48,494 nt of DNA from Gammaproteobacteria bacterium (GTDB lineage: Bacteria; Pseudomonadota; Gammaproteobacteria; Pseudomonadales; Pseudohongiellaceae), in the NCBI GenBank assembly GCA_029242705.1, contig JAQWTK010000085.1, positions 1 to 48,494 on the forward strand, read 5' to 3'. Shown in pieces: positions 1-8,835 of the stretch (the first letter of the stretch is position 1; each line of letters starts with the position of its first letter). The translations under genes were made by a program, and so were the position numbers. The notes below the pieces were generated by a model. The model was not told the DNA's origin, ran no database searches, and was given only the letters and a program-made list of their open reading frames with translations.

Positions 1-92
1 TCTCGAAGCTTAATTATAAGTGGTTTACGTATTTAGTTAATCGTAATTAGGTCCGCTAACGTAATGTAAGATGAGCAGGCTGTAAAAAATTT

Positions 93-1163
93 ATGTCGAA
101 AGCAGTTATTCTACTTAACCTCGGAACACCAGCAGAGCCCACCGCAAAGGGGCTGCGTAACTTCTATCGCTATTTTTTTTCCGATCCTTTCATGTTTGAT
201 TTCAACCCTATCGCTAGGTGGGCTCTTAGAAACCTAATAATACAGCCATTCAGAGCGCCACGAATGGCCAAAGATTATGCTCGTATTTGGACTGAAAATG
301 GTTCACCGCTGCAAGTTTATGCGGATCGACTTCAGAAAAGTGTTCAACAGTCCTTTAACGAATTTACCTCCGAAGTCGGAGAAAAAATTACTGTGGTAAA
401 TGGTATGGCTTACAGTAAGCCGTATGTTTGGGATGTTATGCGGGAATTAGAGTCCAACAAGGTATCCGAGATTCTTCTGTTACCAATGTTTCCGCAATAC
501 TCGACGGCTACTACGGCCTCAATATTTGATCAAGTAAATAAGGCAGCTAAGAAATGGAAAAAGGCACCGGTACTGCATTTTGTCGATGACCTCTTCGAAG
601 AACCAAAGTTCATACAAGCTTGGGCGCACGTTATTAATAAGCATTTAAATCTGAAAGATGTGGATCATGTTGTGTTCAGTTTTCACGGTGTGCCGGAGAA
701 AACGATAAAGAAGTCCGACGCTAGTGATGTGTGCCAATTTAATAAATGTTGTGATGATATCAATGCTAATAACCGTTACTGCTATCGCGCGCAATGCATT
801 CAAACCACCAAGTCCATCGTAAGAGCGCTTGATTGGGGTGATATTAATTACTCGGTTGCATTTCAGTCGCGTCTTGGACCGATTCCATGGCTACAACCTT
901 ATTTAGATGAGCATTTGGAATCTTTAATTAAGAAGGGTGAGAAAAGGGTGGCGGTTATTACGCCTTCTTTTATTTCCGATTGTCTCGAAACCTTGTTTGA
1001 GATCGGTGAGGAATATAAACACCAGTTTATGGAAAGTGGAGGGAAACATTTTCAGTTAGTGCCTAATCTGAATGATGACGAAGAATGGTTTGCTGCTGTT
1101 TTTGAGATGGCAAAACATCATCTTTTAAAAGCAGATCAGAGTAATTTAAGTGTTTCCCAATAG
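93..1163 (+). CDS. hemH: Ferrochelatase
   Basis: Inserts ferrous iron into protoporphyrin IX, the last step of protohaem synthesis; cytosolic or membrane-associated. The 356-residue product has the family hallmarks: an N-terminal LLNLGTP strand, the SFHG motif with the metal-site histidine (His198), FQSRLGP near residue 258, and the DCLETLFEIG stretch with the conserved glutamate near 299. Between SFHG and FQSR lies a cysteine-rich insert with Cys214, Cys219, Cys220, Cys230 and Cys235. Several gammaproteobacterial ferrochelatases carry a similar insert, and some bacterial ones bind a [2Fe-2S] cluster there; whether this one does is inference. It is the first complete gene in the window. No clear Shine-Dalgarno precedes the ATG, which sits at the expected family N-terminus. 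Identification is firm. Confidence 0.96.
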   Translation: MSKAVILLNLGTPAEPTAKGLRNFYRYFFSDPFMFDFNPIARWALRNLIIQPFRAPRMAKDYARIWTENGSPLQVYADRLQKSVQQSFNEFTSEVGEKITVVNGMAYSKPYVWDVMRELESNKVSEILLLPMFPQYSTATTASIFDQVNKAAKKWKKAPVLHFVDDLFEEPKFIQAWAHVINKHLNLKDVDHVVFSFHGVPEKTIKKSDASDVCQFNKCCDDINANNRYCYRAQCIQTTKSIVRALDWGDINYSVAFQSRLGPIPWLQPYLDEHLESLIKKGEKRVAVITPSFISDCLETLFEIGEEYKHQFMESGGKHFQLVPNLNDDEEWFAAVFEMAKHHLLKADQSNLSVSQ

Positions 1164-1192
1164 TTTTCTATAAAGCCTATATTCTGATCGGA

Positions 1193-1239
1193 GAAAATAA
1201 AAATCGAAGCAATAGCCCAATGCTGAACTCTTGCTTCGA
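1193..1239 (-). terminator. Rho-independent terminator of the soxC-like/cytochrome operon
   Basis: A perfect 9-base inverted repeat (arms 1204-1212 and 1231-1239, 18-base loop) is followed on the minus strand by the T-rich tract TTTTTATTTTC (1203-1193). It lies 22 bases after the cytochrome stop codon. On the plus strand no T-run follows, so it mainly serves the minus-strand operon. Confidence 0.7.
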
Positions 1240-1261
1240 AGAATTATAGAAGGAGTAATTT

Positions 1262-1834
1262 CTAGTATGGATACCCTTCAAGGCGCGGCTGTTTAGGAAA
1301 CCAATCCGGCACCTGCGCCCAATTATCCTGATTGGGCATTTGAATCTTAGGCAATGTATTTTGATCCAATACCAACTGGTCATCAGTAATTACGTCATTA
1401 AGGTAAAGTAAGTATGCGGTAAGGGAATATACTTCGTCGGGTGCTAATGTACCTTCCAGCCCTAATGGCATGCCCCGATTTATGTAATCCCAAACTGTCG
1501 CAGCATATGGCGAGCGAATGGGCAATATTCTGCCGTAGCCCCAAGGATTTTCCAGTTCCCCCACGTCTCTTTTAACTAATCGCGGTGCTATGCCGTCGGT
1601 GCCATTAGTGCCGTGGCAACCGGCACAGCCTTTTTCCAAAAAGAGCTGTGCGCCCAAGTCTGCTGTACCACTTCCCTCGGGCAGTTCTTCACCCGTAGGC
1701 GATATGGAAATGTCCCACTGAGCAATCTCGTCAGTCGTGGGTGTTCTGCCAACACCATATTGCGTTGGCGACTGCGCTTCGATGGTAACGCCAAAGAGTA
1801 AGAATACTGGGAGTGATAATTTAAATAATCGCAT
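1262..1834 (-). CDS. Monohaem c-type cytochrome, probable electron acceptor of the adjacent sulfite dehydrogenase
   Basis: A 190-residue exported cytochrome c. The open frame runs further upstream, but the ATG at 1834 gives a proper signal peptide (MRLFKLSLPVFLLFG, cleavage near residue 20), so this start was chosen. One haem-binding site, CAGCH, lies at residues 70-74, and a likely axial methionine is Met122 in NRGMPLG. The sequence resembles the cytochrome partners of SoxC/SorA enzymes (SoxD, SorB), but SoxD proteins are often larger and dihaem, so a SorB-like role is at least as likely. Its start overlaps the end of the upstream molybdoenzyme gene by 14 bases, which suggests translational coupling. 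It would carry electrons from sulfite oxidation in the periplasm. Confidence 0.85.
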   Translation of the reverse strand: MRLFKLSLPVFLLFGVTIEAQSPTQYGVGRTPTTDEIAQWDISISPTGEELPEGSGTADLGAQLFLEKGCAGCHGTNGTDGIAPRLVKRDVGELENPWGYGRILPIRSPYAATVWDYINRGMPLGLEGTLAPDEVYSLTAYLLYLNDVITDDQLVLDQNTLPKIQMPNQDNWAQVPDWFPKQPRLEGYPY

Positions 1835-3068
1835 TGTGTACGCTACCGTCCGAGTGAATTCGCCATGGTTGAATCGAGTTGTCTTGACCGCGAACACGAA
1901 TTCGTTCTCCCGGAGGAGTGTTGTAGAATTCGCCAACTTCTTGGCGAGAAGGTTGAACTTGTCCCAGCTCATCGATACAGCGAGACTGCAACTCACATTC
2001 CGACCCATCCCATTCCCAATCAAATGCAAAGAGGGTATGGGCCATTGGTTGAGGTTCCCCACGAATTTCTGCGTCAAACCAATTTTCACCACCGTCGGTG
2101 GTTACTTCGACACGCGCGACTTTTCCACCGCCTGACCATGCCAGACCACTAACCTGATAATAGCCAGTGCTGGGCAATTGCATCCCTCCCGAAGGGTGCA
2201 CTATTACGGACTTAGGACCAATCTGATAACCGAGCGCCGCTGTTACGGGGTCCTGTGTTAAGTGCCCGTAGTCGTTGTAAGTCATATAGTATCTATCTAC
2301 CACTTTTATGCGACGCAACCACTTCACGTTGAAGATGCCTTCAAATCCTGGGGCTAGCATACGGAGTGGGAAACCCTGTTGTGGGCGCACAGGCTCACCA
2401 TTCATGGAATAGGCAAGAAGCGTGTCGTCCATAGCCTTGGTCATAGGGATGCTGGAGGCTCCTTTTACGCTCTCCACGCCTTCAGCAACAATCCATTCGG
2501 CACCTTCTTTGACACCGGCCTCTTTTAGAATTGTGGAAAGAAGGACCCCGGTCCATTCGGCATTACTTGTCATGCCGTGCGTCTCTTGAACAGTAGTCAT
2601 TCTGCTGTTTGCGCGATTACCTGCGCACTCAACAAAATGCATTCGAGTTACCGAAGGCAGGCGCTTTAGCTCTTCCATAGTAAAGATTAAGGGGTTATCT
2701 ACCAATCCATGGATCATAAGACGATGCTTCTCGGGGTCGATATCCGGTAAATAAGATCCGCGGGTTGTACCCATGTAGAATAGCGACGAGGGCGTAATAA
2801 CGCCGTGCTGGTCTTGTAAAGGCGTCGCAATATGAAAATCCAAACCAAATGTGTCTGGCGAGTGGCGGCCACCATGAGGAATTCTTTTAGATTCCACGAA
2901 ACGGGATCGCGAACCATACTCGACCATGCCATCGGAACCCTGAATAAAGGTTTCTGGACCCGCAAGTTGCCCTGAAGTGGAGTTAGAAGCTGCGGTTACG
3001 GCAACACCGCTGGCTAACGCTGCACCTTGTTTTAGAAATTCTCTTCGATCAGTTTTTTTCGAGCTCAT
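1821..3068 (-). CDS. soxC: Tat-exported molybdopterin sulfite dehydrogenase, SoxC/SorA type
   Basis: A 415-residue member of the sulfite oxidase molybdopterin family. The N-terminus has a Tat signal (DRREFLKQG, residues 7-15) followed by an alanine-rich stretch, so it is folded in the cytosol with its cofactor and exported. The Moco cysteine ligand is Cys148 in HFVECAGN. The C-terminal half holds the dimerisation-type domain (WSGGGKVARVEV, then ENWFDAEI). The role would be oxidation of sulfite or sulfane sulfur in the periplasm, passing electrons to the cytochrome encoded just downstream. An AAGGAG ribosome site (3076-3081) sits 7 bases before the ATG. No other sox genes are visible here, so a stand-alone sulfite dehydrogenase is more likely than a full Sox system; the symbol is by similarity. 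Confidence 0.88.
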   Translation of the reverse strand: MSSKKTDRREFLKQGAALASGVAVTAASNSTSGQLAGPETFIQGSDGMVEYGSRSRFVESKRIPHGGRHSPDTFGLDFHIATPLQDQHGVITPSSLFYMGTTRGSYLPDIDPEKHRLMIHGLVDNPLIFTMEELKRLPSVTRMHFVECAGNRANSRMTTVQETHGMTSNAEWTGVLLSTILKEAGVKEGAEWIVAEGVESVKGASSIPMTKAMDDTLLAYSMNGEPVRPQQGFPLRMLAPGFEGIFNVKWLRRIKVVDRYYMTYNDYGHLTQDPVTAALGYQIGPKSVIVHPSGGMQLPSTGYYQVSGLAWSGGGKVARVEVTTDGGENWFDAEIRGEPQPMAHTLFAFDWEWDGSECELQSRCIDELGQVQPSRQEVGEFYNTPPGERIRVRGQDNSIQPWRIHSDGSVHNAII

Positions 3069-3200
3069 AGGTAGTCTCCTTTTGCCCTTTATTTTTGTTA
3101 CTGAGTCAATAGCTCTAACCCAGAGTATACGATGGGGATTAGAAAACCAAAAGCCTTAGTTTGGGTCACTTTTACCTAGAAAACTAGACTAAATATCGAA

Positions 3201-3248
3201 CATTTGTTCGTTAATCCCTCATTACATTTGTTCGTTAATCCCTCATTT
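3201..3248. repeat. Tandem 24-base duplication in a divergent promoter region
   Basis: Two adjacent 24-base units, 3201-3224 and 3225-3248, both starting CATTTGTTCGTTAATCCCTC and differing only in the last base. They lie between soxC (minus) and the plus-strand gene at 3356, 133 bases upstream of soxC's start. The spacing would place two identical sites on nearly the same helix face, so a doubled operator is possible, but simple replication slippage explains it equally well. Nothing else was recognised in 3069-3355. Confidence 0.85.
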
Positions 3249-3355
3249 ATGGGGTAGCATTTATTATAATTAGTTTATGATTAAGTTTTTCCAGTATAAG
3301 TTTCGATGTGCCGCACAATTAAGACGCGCAATCTAAAGTTAAAGGAGGCTGAGCA

Positions 3356-3907
3356 ATGTTAGGGTCGATAATTCAAGATAAGGGGAAATTGAAAATTTGG
3401 TTAGGCGCTGGTGCTTCGGGCTTCATTTTGGTCTCAATAATAGGGTTCTTGATTTTCTCGCGTGTCTGTCCTTGCGAGGTTACGCCCGGAGGGTTGTTGT
3501 TTGGTGAAACTGTAGATACTCCAATTTTGGACTGGAATACGACGACCGCTAACCAAGAAAATCTTTGTCAATTGCAAATCTGGGCCGGTATTAGGCCACA
3601 TTCCATAAATTTGAATTGTATGGTGACTCCCGAAGGAGAGTTATTTTTAAGTTGTTCTGTTTGTGATCGAAAATATTGGGCGGCACGCGTCGAGGAAAAT
3701 GAAAGGGCGGTGTTAAGATTAGGCAATCTGTTGTACCCAATTTTTATAAACCGTGAGACAGACCCATCCGCTATGGATAGAGCCTTTAGAGCACGTGTTT
3801 TGAAACTTCAATATACCGATCTAGAAACTATGGTGACGCCCAGACCTCCAGTGGGCCAGCAACGCTTCGATCATTGGTGGACTTTCAGAGTTACAAGCCG
3901 TACTTAA
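3356..3907 (+). CDS. Membrane-anchored protein, possible flavin-type split-barrel fold (first of three)
   Basis: A 183-residue protein of unknown function with one N-terminal transmembrane helix (about residues 14-35) and a soluble, probably periplasmic, domain. The domain has the pattern GELFLSCS, KYWAARV, VLRLGNLLYPI and ends DHWWTFRV. This pattern recurs in the proteins at 10098-10601 and, more loosely, at 16853-17284, and resembles deazaflavin-dependent nitroreductase-like split beta-barrels; fold and any cofactor are inference. Four cysteines after the helix (two in CPC, plus those in SCSVC) could form disulfides. A strong ribosome site (AAGGAGG, from 3342) precedes the ATG. The TonB-dependent receptor follows after 42 bases, so the two may be cotranscribed. 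Confidence 0.75.
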   Translation: MLGSIIQDKGKLKIWLGAGASGFILVSIIGFLIFSRVCPCEVTPGGLLFGETVDTPILDWNTTTANQENLCQLQIWAGIRPHSINLNCMVTPEGELFLSCSVCDRKYWAARVEENERAVLRLGNLLYPIFINRETDPSAMDRAFRARVLKLQYTDLETMVTPRPPVGQQRFDHWWTFRVTSRT

Positions 3908-3949
3908 CAGCCACTCTCGATAACTGGGGTCAATCAGGGTCGTTGCATT

Positions 3950-5941
3950 ATGCCTAGTCGATTTTTCAGAATTGATTCTATGGTCATTCGGATTCCGGTT
4001 AATAATATATCAACGTGTGTCTGCATATTGATTGTTTTGACACTAATGTTTTGCTCGGGAGGAGTTTTGCCTCAAGAGCAGGAATTAGAGCAGATCATCG
4101 TAAAATCGACTCGTGTAAAGCGCAGTTATGAAAACCAGGTAACTCGTGTTGAGGTGTTGGGTGGAGAAGAGATCAATGAAAAATCCAATATGAAGCCTGG
4201 TAATATTCGCATGCTGCTCAATGAAAGCACTGGCATTCATGTCCAACAAACCTCTGCTTCTAGTTTTAACTCAACCATTCGGATTCAAGGCCTCGATGGA
4301 AAATATACTCAGTTATTAAGAGACAATATGCCGCTTTATGGTGGCTACTCAGGAGGCTTAGGGCTTTTGCAGATAGCGCCGTTAGATTTAAAACAAGTAG
4401 AAATAATAAAAGGATCTTCTTCAACTCTTTATGGTGGAGGTGCAATCGCGGGATTGATTAATCTTATATCAAAGACGCCAGGTTCAGAGCCGGAACGATC
4501 TCTGTTATTTAATTCAACTTCTGCTGGTGGGTTAGATGTGAGTGGTTTCTTTTCAGGTAAAGGAGAGTCACTAGGGGCTACCTTGTTAACGTCTTACAAT
4601 ACCGCCGAAGCTTACGATCCGGCCAGCAATGGATTAAGCGCTATACCTGAGTATGAGCGTTGGACTATTAACCCGAGATTTTTTATAGAGGGTCAGGGTA
4701 GTGATACTACGATAGGTCTAAATGTTGTTAAGGAGGATCGAATAGGTGGCAGTGTGGATTACATCAAGGGACGTAGATTGCCTATGGAATATTTTGAAAA
4801 AAGTGATACTACGCGAGTGTCGAGTCAGTTCGAGCACGTCCGCCAATTATCTTCAGGTAAGCAGCTAACCCTACTTAACAGCGTGAGTAATTATGAGCGT
4901 AGTCTTAAAATTCCAGGGTTTAGTTTTGGTGGAACGCAACTATCAAGTTTCAGCGAAGCAAATATCTTGGGTTCTAACCAATATGTGGACTGGGTGGTGG
5001 GAGCAAACTTCTTAACCGAAGACTTTGATCAAAAACAATTATTGTCGGATTTTAATCACAGCCATAATAATCATACCTTTGGCGTTTTTTCGCAGGTAAC
5101 ACGATCACTTACAGATCGTTTTGCTGTGGAAGCAGGTATGCGAATCGACAGCAGTTCTTTATATGGGACTTTCTCGATCCCTCACATTTCCTTTCTTTAT
5201 AATATCTCTGAGGAAACTGCGCTGAGAGTTGGAGGCGGCTCGGGCTATAAAGAGCCGACTGTTTTTACGGAAGAGTCAGAGTCTCGACAATTCCGTAATA
5301 TCTTACCAATGGAATACAGCTTAATTAAACCGGAAAAATCCACTGGTCTAAACGCAGATTTAAATCATGTCTTGGAGTTTTCAAACGGCTCTTCCGTAAA
5401 TATGAATTTTTTGCTTTTCTACACGAAAGTGAAAGATCCATTGTATCTAGAAGCTAGGGGTTTAAATCAGGCCGCTTTTATTCAAGCCTATGATTATTTA
5501 GATACTAAGGGCTCAGAAATAAATTTGGCGTGGCGTTGGAATGACTTAAAGTTTTTCCTTGGCTACACACATACAGATGCCGAACAACATGGTTTCGGTG
5601 GCTCCGAAGATTATCCATTGGTTCCGAGAGATCGGGTAAACACCGTTTTGGTATATGAGAGAGAGGACGATATAAGAGTTGGGCTTGAAGCGTATTATTA
5701 TGGAAATCAAAAATTGAGAAGTGCTAAGCATAGTAGGGACTTTTGGATTTTTGGCTTGATGATCGAAAAAATATTTGAACGAGATTGGTCTCTTTTTCTT
5801 AATTTTGAAAATTTCTCTGATACGCGACAGTCTCGTTATGAATCGATTTTCTCTGGGACGTTGGCCAACCCAATATTCGGAGATATCTATGCGCCACTGG
5901 ATGGGTTCATAATAAATGGGGGCGTTAAATTAAAGTTTTAG
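3950..5941 (+). CDS. TonB-dependent outer-membrane receptor
   Basis: A 663-residue receptor. After a signal peptide (hydrophobic stretch near residues 22-40) comes a plug domain (about 48-175) with a TonB-box-like start EQIIVKSTR, the IRIQGLDGKYTQLLRDN segment and VEIIKGSSSTLYGGGAIAGLINL, all typical of plugs. The rest is an alternating beta-barrel pattern ending in the aromatic terminus KLKF recognised by the BAM machinery. The cargo is unknown; small TonB receptors of this architecture include iron-siderophore, haem, vitamin B12 and copper types, and no iron-box or B12 riboswitch was found upstream. The first ATG was kept; an internal ATG at 3980 would give a more compact signal peptide. 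It lies 42 bases after the anchored barrel gene and converges on the TAXI gene. Confidence 0.92.
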   Translation: MPSRFFRIDSMVIRIPVNNISTCVCILIVLTLMFCSGGVLPQEQELEQIIVKSTRVKRSYENQVTRVEVLGGEEINEKSNMKPGNIRMLLNESTGIHVQQTSASSFNSTIRIQGLDGKYTQLLRDNMPLYGGYSGGLGLLQIAPLDLKQVEIIKGSSSTLYGGGAIAGLINLISKTPGSEPERSLLFNSTSAGGLDVSGFFSGKGESLGATLLTSYNTAEAYDPASNGLSAIPEYERWTINPRFFIEGQGSDTTIGLNVVKEDRIGGSVDYIKGRRLPMEYFEKSDTTRVSSQFEHVRQLSSGKQLTLLNSVSNYERSLKIPGFSFGGTQLSSFSEANILGSNQYVDWVVGANFLTEDFDQKQLLSDFNHSHNNHTFGVFSQVTRSLTDRFAVEAGMRIDSSSLYGTFSIPHISFLYNISEETALRVGGGSGYKEPTVFTEESESRQFRNILPMEYSLIKPEKSTGLNADLNHVLEFSNGSSVNMNFLLFYTKVKDPLYLEARGLNQAAFIQAYDYLDTKGSEINLAWRWNDLKFFLGYTHTDAEQHGFGGSEDYPLVPRDRVNTVLVYEREDDIRVGLEAYYYGNQKLRSAKHSRDFWIFGLMIEKIFERDWSLFLNFENFSDTRQSRYESIFSGTLANPIFGDIYAPLDGFIINGGVKLKF

Positions 5942-5963
5942 TAATCTCAAAAAATCACTAATT

Positions 5964-6953
5964 TTAAATGTCTATCAAGTGTGGCGGTATTTCTATATCT
6001 TGCTCTTGATAATATCGCAAAGCGCCTTTATGCAAAGGTAATGGAATACCTTGTAAAGCATTTTCTAAGCTCATTGAATTTGTAGCAGTATGGATTTCTT
6101 TTAACACGGCTAGATTTTCCCAGAGTAGTTTGGTTAAGTTATATACGATCTCTTCGGGGACATCATCTCTTGCTACTAAAACGTTTGAACTTGCCGCAGT
6201 TCTGATATTTTCTCGTTGGCCCGGATAGGTGTCAGGTGCTAAGTCATAGAAATTCCAAATGGGATACTCCCAATTAATTAAATCCAATTCGCCTTGCGTA
6301 ACTTCAAGAATGGTTAACTCGTCTCCAAGTAGCGCATGAGCTCTGGTGAGGGCTGCCATTGGCGGTCCGCCAGGAGCGTTTAGCCCGATTATATTTCCGT
6401 CCTGCAGGGCGTCAGCAGATGGGCCGTAACCTAAGTAAGATACTGACAAATTTTTTTCATGATTTATGTTTAAGGCATCAAGTATATAGAAGCCTGTAAT
6501 TTCAGCTCCGGAGTTTCGCATGCCAACAGAGACACGCCCTCCATTAAGCCTGCCGAGGTCGGTAAACGAACCTTCAGTTACAAAATCTGAAAGTAATAAC
6601 ATGTGTTCTACATTAGGCCAAAGTGCGGTTACGCTTCGCATATGAGTTTGAGGGTTCTTGATCGGTCCACTACCTTCAAACGCCCAAGCTCCAAAAATGG
6701 ATAACATCGTGCCGAATTGAGCTTGGTTATCCCGCAAAAGTTTGACATTTTCTAGGGAGCCAGATGAACTTATAGCAGTGAGTGAAAAATCCATGTCATC
6801 GCTGGCTGAAACTAGTGTGGCAAGAGCTACACCTACTGGATAATAAGTCGCACTCGTTGTCCCCGTGGTCAAGACATAAGTTTGTCTTTTTACCTGCTGT
6901 TCACTACAAGTACTAAGGAAAAAGAAAACAAATAAAAGAGTAAACCGATTCAA
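5964..6953 (-). CDS. TAXI-family TRAP substrate-binding lipoprotein, without a neighbouring permease
   Basis: A 329-residue extracytoplasmic binding protein. The lipobox LSTC places the lipid-modified cysteine at residue 16, so it should be membrane-tethered rather than free in the periplasm as usual for TRAP. TAXI features include TTGTTSATYYPVGVALATLV at the start of the mature domain, SSGSLENVKLLRDNQAQFG and the C-terminal LHKGALRYY. It is clearly paralogous to the protein at 32467-33498, with long identical stretches such as GSLEN, LLRDNQAQF, NSGAE and GALRYYQE. No permease gene lies next to it. It may share the fused permease at 30441-32456 or work as a sensor; both are inference. The ligand is unknown (TAXI proteins are linked to glutamate and other organic acids). 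Confidence 0.9.
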   Translation of the reverse strand: MNRFTLLFVFFFLSTCSEQQVKRQTYVLTTGTTSATYYPVGVALATLVSASDDMDFSLTAISSSGSLENVKLLRDNQAQFGTMLSIFGAWAFEGSGPIKNPQTHMRSVTALWPNVEHMLLLSDFVTEGSFTDLGRLNGGRVSVGMRNSGAEITGFYILDALNINHEKNLSVSYLGYGPSADALQDGNIIGLNAPGGPPMAALTRAHALLGDELTILEVTQGELDLINWEYPIWNFYDLAPDTYPGQRENIRTAASSNVLVARDDVPEEIVYNLTKLLWENLAVLKEIHTATNSMSLENALQGIPLPLHKGALRYYQEQDIEIPPHLIDI

Positions 6954-6979
6954 TGAATGTTCTCCACTTATCTCGAGCG

Positions 6980-7429
6980 CTAACTTATCTCTGTCTGTAT
7001 AAGCCTATCGAGCTGGTCCGCAAAGGATTTCCGATCATTATGGCTTAGTGGAGGAGGCCCACCAGTATGTTCGCCTGACGATCGCATAGTCTCTAAAAAA
7101 TCACGCATGGTTAAGCGAGCTTCTATTGTGCTGTCTTGGAATAATTCACCTCTCGGGCTCAGAGCAAAACCTTTTCGATTAATGACCTCTGCAGCCAAAG
7201 GAATGTCTGCTGTGATAATCAGATCTCCTGGCTCCATGCGGCGCACAATTTCGTCATCGGCCTCATCAAATCCTGTTCGGACTTGCATGCACCTAATAAA
7301 ATTAGAGTTCGGTATTTTTAGCGCTTGGTTGGCCACTAGGGTTAGTATAATCTCCTTACGCTTAGCAGCTCTGTATAAAATCTCTTTAATTACTCCTGGG
7401 CAAGCGTCAGCATCCACCCAAATTTTCAT
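6980..7429 (-). CDS. yaiI: YaiI/YqxD family protein (UPF0178, DUF188)
   Basis: A 149-residue cytosolic protein that matches the family in length and motifs: [22 protein letters not shown] at the N-terminus, [24 protein letters not shown] and the C-terminal [19 protein letters not shown]. The clustered aspartates (Asp6, Asp8, and the DEADD group) recall PIN-like metal nuclease sites, but no activity is established for the family. It lies 26 bases upstream of the TAXI gene on the same strand, so the two may share a transcript, though no functional link is obvious. Confidence 0.93.
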   Translation of the reverse strand: MKIWVDADACPGVIKEILYRAAKRKEIILTLVANQALKIPNSNFIRCMQVRTGFDEADDEIVRRMEPGDLIITADIPLAAEVINRKGFALSPRGELFQDSTIEARLTMRDFLETMRSSGEHTGGPPPLSHNDRKSFADQLDRLIQTEIS

Positions 7430-7525
7430 AACTTGCTCAAAGCATTAGTGATGCAACTATGATCAATGTATAAATAAATTAATTGTTTCATATGAGCCCT
7501 TTATTAGAAAATATCAAAGATAAGC

Positions 7526-8824
7526 CTAATCCGAAAGAGCGCCATATACCAAAGCGTTCAATTCTCCTCGAAGTCTGCCAGTGCCTGGGACTCCCATGTG
7601 TTGCGTCATGGCAATTACGACGATGTTTTCACTTGGATCTATCCAAAAATTTGTGGCAGCGGCACCAGCCCAATAGAAATTTCCTTCGGAAGATACATAA
7701 CTAACTCCGGCTGGGTCCTCAATCGTTGCAAAACCTAATCCGAAACCTAAGGCAGGGCTAAAAGTTTGATGCTGTTCCTCTGTAAGGTGATTTTGGCTCA
7801 TATACTCCACCGTCTTTCTGCCAATTATGGTGGTGCCGTTTAGCTTGCCTCCATTCAGCATCGCTTGAGCAAATCTCCAGTAATCCATAGCTGTAGAAAC
7901 CAGGCCAAGGCTTCCGCCTTTAAATTCATGATCCACCGTATAATTGTTGACCGACCAGTCCTCGACCAATACACCTCCAAATGGACTACCATGCTCTAGG
8001 CCTATCGGAACCAGCTGGCCTTCTTTCATCCAATGTATGGGAGATAAACGATGAGCATTATCCGAGTTAACGACATAACCTGTTTCGCTCATTCCAAGAG
8101 GCTTAAAAATGCGCTGCTCTAAATACTCATCGGCAGGCAATCCTGAAATAATTTCTACCAAACGCAAGGCTATGTCTGGCCCAATGCTGTAGCGGTAAGC
8201 AGAGCCGGGTTGATTCATCAAAGGCAATGTGGCGAGTGCTTGCATCATTTCCTCCAACGAAGTCTCTGGACGAAAAATACCGCTTCCAACAAAAGCTTGA
8301 TCGTATTCACTGCGCCCTAATCCGTGAGAGAAACCGGCAGTATGGCGGAGGATGTCCTGTACGGTCGGCTCTTGTTCCATTTCAACAGTGCTCCTCAAAC
8401 GCGCGTTGGGAGACCTCAGTACACGCAAATCTGCAAACTCAGGAATAAATTTAGAAAGGGGGTCAGTGAGTTGAAAATGACCATCTTGGTATAGCATCAT
8501 GAGGGCTGTAGAGGCTATCGGTTTTGTCATGGAGTAGATTCGAAAAAGAGTATCTGTCTCCATCGGAATTTGTTGATCTACATCTTGATAGCCGACTGCG
8601 CTCAGGTGTGCGATTTTTCCATTACGTGCAACTAGAGTGACTATACCTGCAATCTCGCCACGATCTACCCGACCTTGGAAGTGATTTTCTATCTTATTAA
8701 GCTGATCTGAAGAAAATCCAACTTCCTCAGGCGCTACCATTGGAAGGTTGTCAGCGGCATATATAAAGCCGAACCAGATTATTTGCGCAATAAGTACTGA
8801 CACTTTCAGAAATTTCTTATACAT
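7526..8824 (-). CDS. Exported class C beta-lactamase-like serine hydrolase
   Basis: A 432-residue member of the beta-lactamase/transpeptidase superfamily (EstB/penicillin-binding-protein-like esterases). A signal peptide (about residues 1-24, ending IYAAD) sends it to the periplasm. The catalytic SxxK motif is Ser98-Met-Thr-Lys101, and the second motif tyrosine is probably Tyr213 in YRYS. The third motif, near the C-terminus, is not a clear KTG; TQHMG is its likely equivalent. Such proteins are mostly esterases or amidases rather than resistance enzymes, so a lactamase role should not be assumed. The gene lies 11 bases downstream of the frameshifted secreted-protein gene on the same strand, suggesting one transcript. 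Confidence 0.88.
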   Translation of the reverse strand: MYKKFLKVSVLIAQIIWFGFIYAADNLPMVAPEEVGFSSDQLNKIENHFQGRVDRGEIAGIVTLVARNGKIAHLSAVGYQDVDQQIPMETDTLFRIYSMTKPIASTALMMLYQDGHFQLTDPLSKFIPEFADLRVLRSPNARLRSTVEMEQEPTVQDILRHTAGFSHGLGRSEYDQAFVGSGIFRPETSLEEMMQALATLPLMNQPGSAYRYSIGPDIALRLVEIISGLPADEYLEQRIFKPLGMSETGYVVNSDNAHRLSPIHWMKEGQLVPIGLEHGSPFGGVLVEDWSVNNYTVDHEFKGGSLGLVSTAMDYWRFAQAMLNGGKLNGTTIIGRKTVEYMSQNHLTEEQHQTFSPALGFGLGFATIEDPAGVSYVSSEGNFYWAGAAATNFWIDPSENIVVIAMTQHMGVPGTGRLRGELNALVYGALSD

Positions 8825-8835
8825 AGTTGATCCTC

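Noticed and set aside
1835-2092. N-terminal extension of the cytochrome frame up to 2092
   Set aside because: It would overlap soxC by over 250 bases and bury the signal peptide; the ATG at 1834 gives a proper exported cytochrome.
1737-2135. Plus-strand open frames opposite the cytochrome and soxC genes
   Set aside because: They lie fully antisense to well-supported genes, lack ribosome sites and show no protein features.
7526-8824. Antibiotic-resistance beta-lactamase
   Set aside because: The SxxK fold is shared with many esterases and peptidases, and the third lactamase motif is not clear; called a serine hydrolase only.
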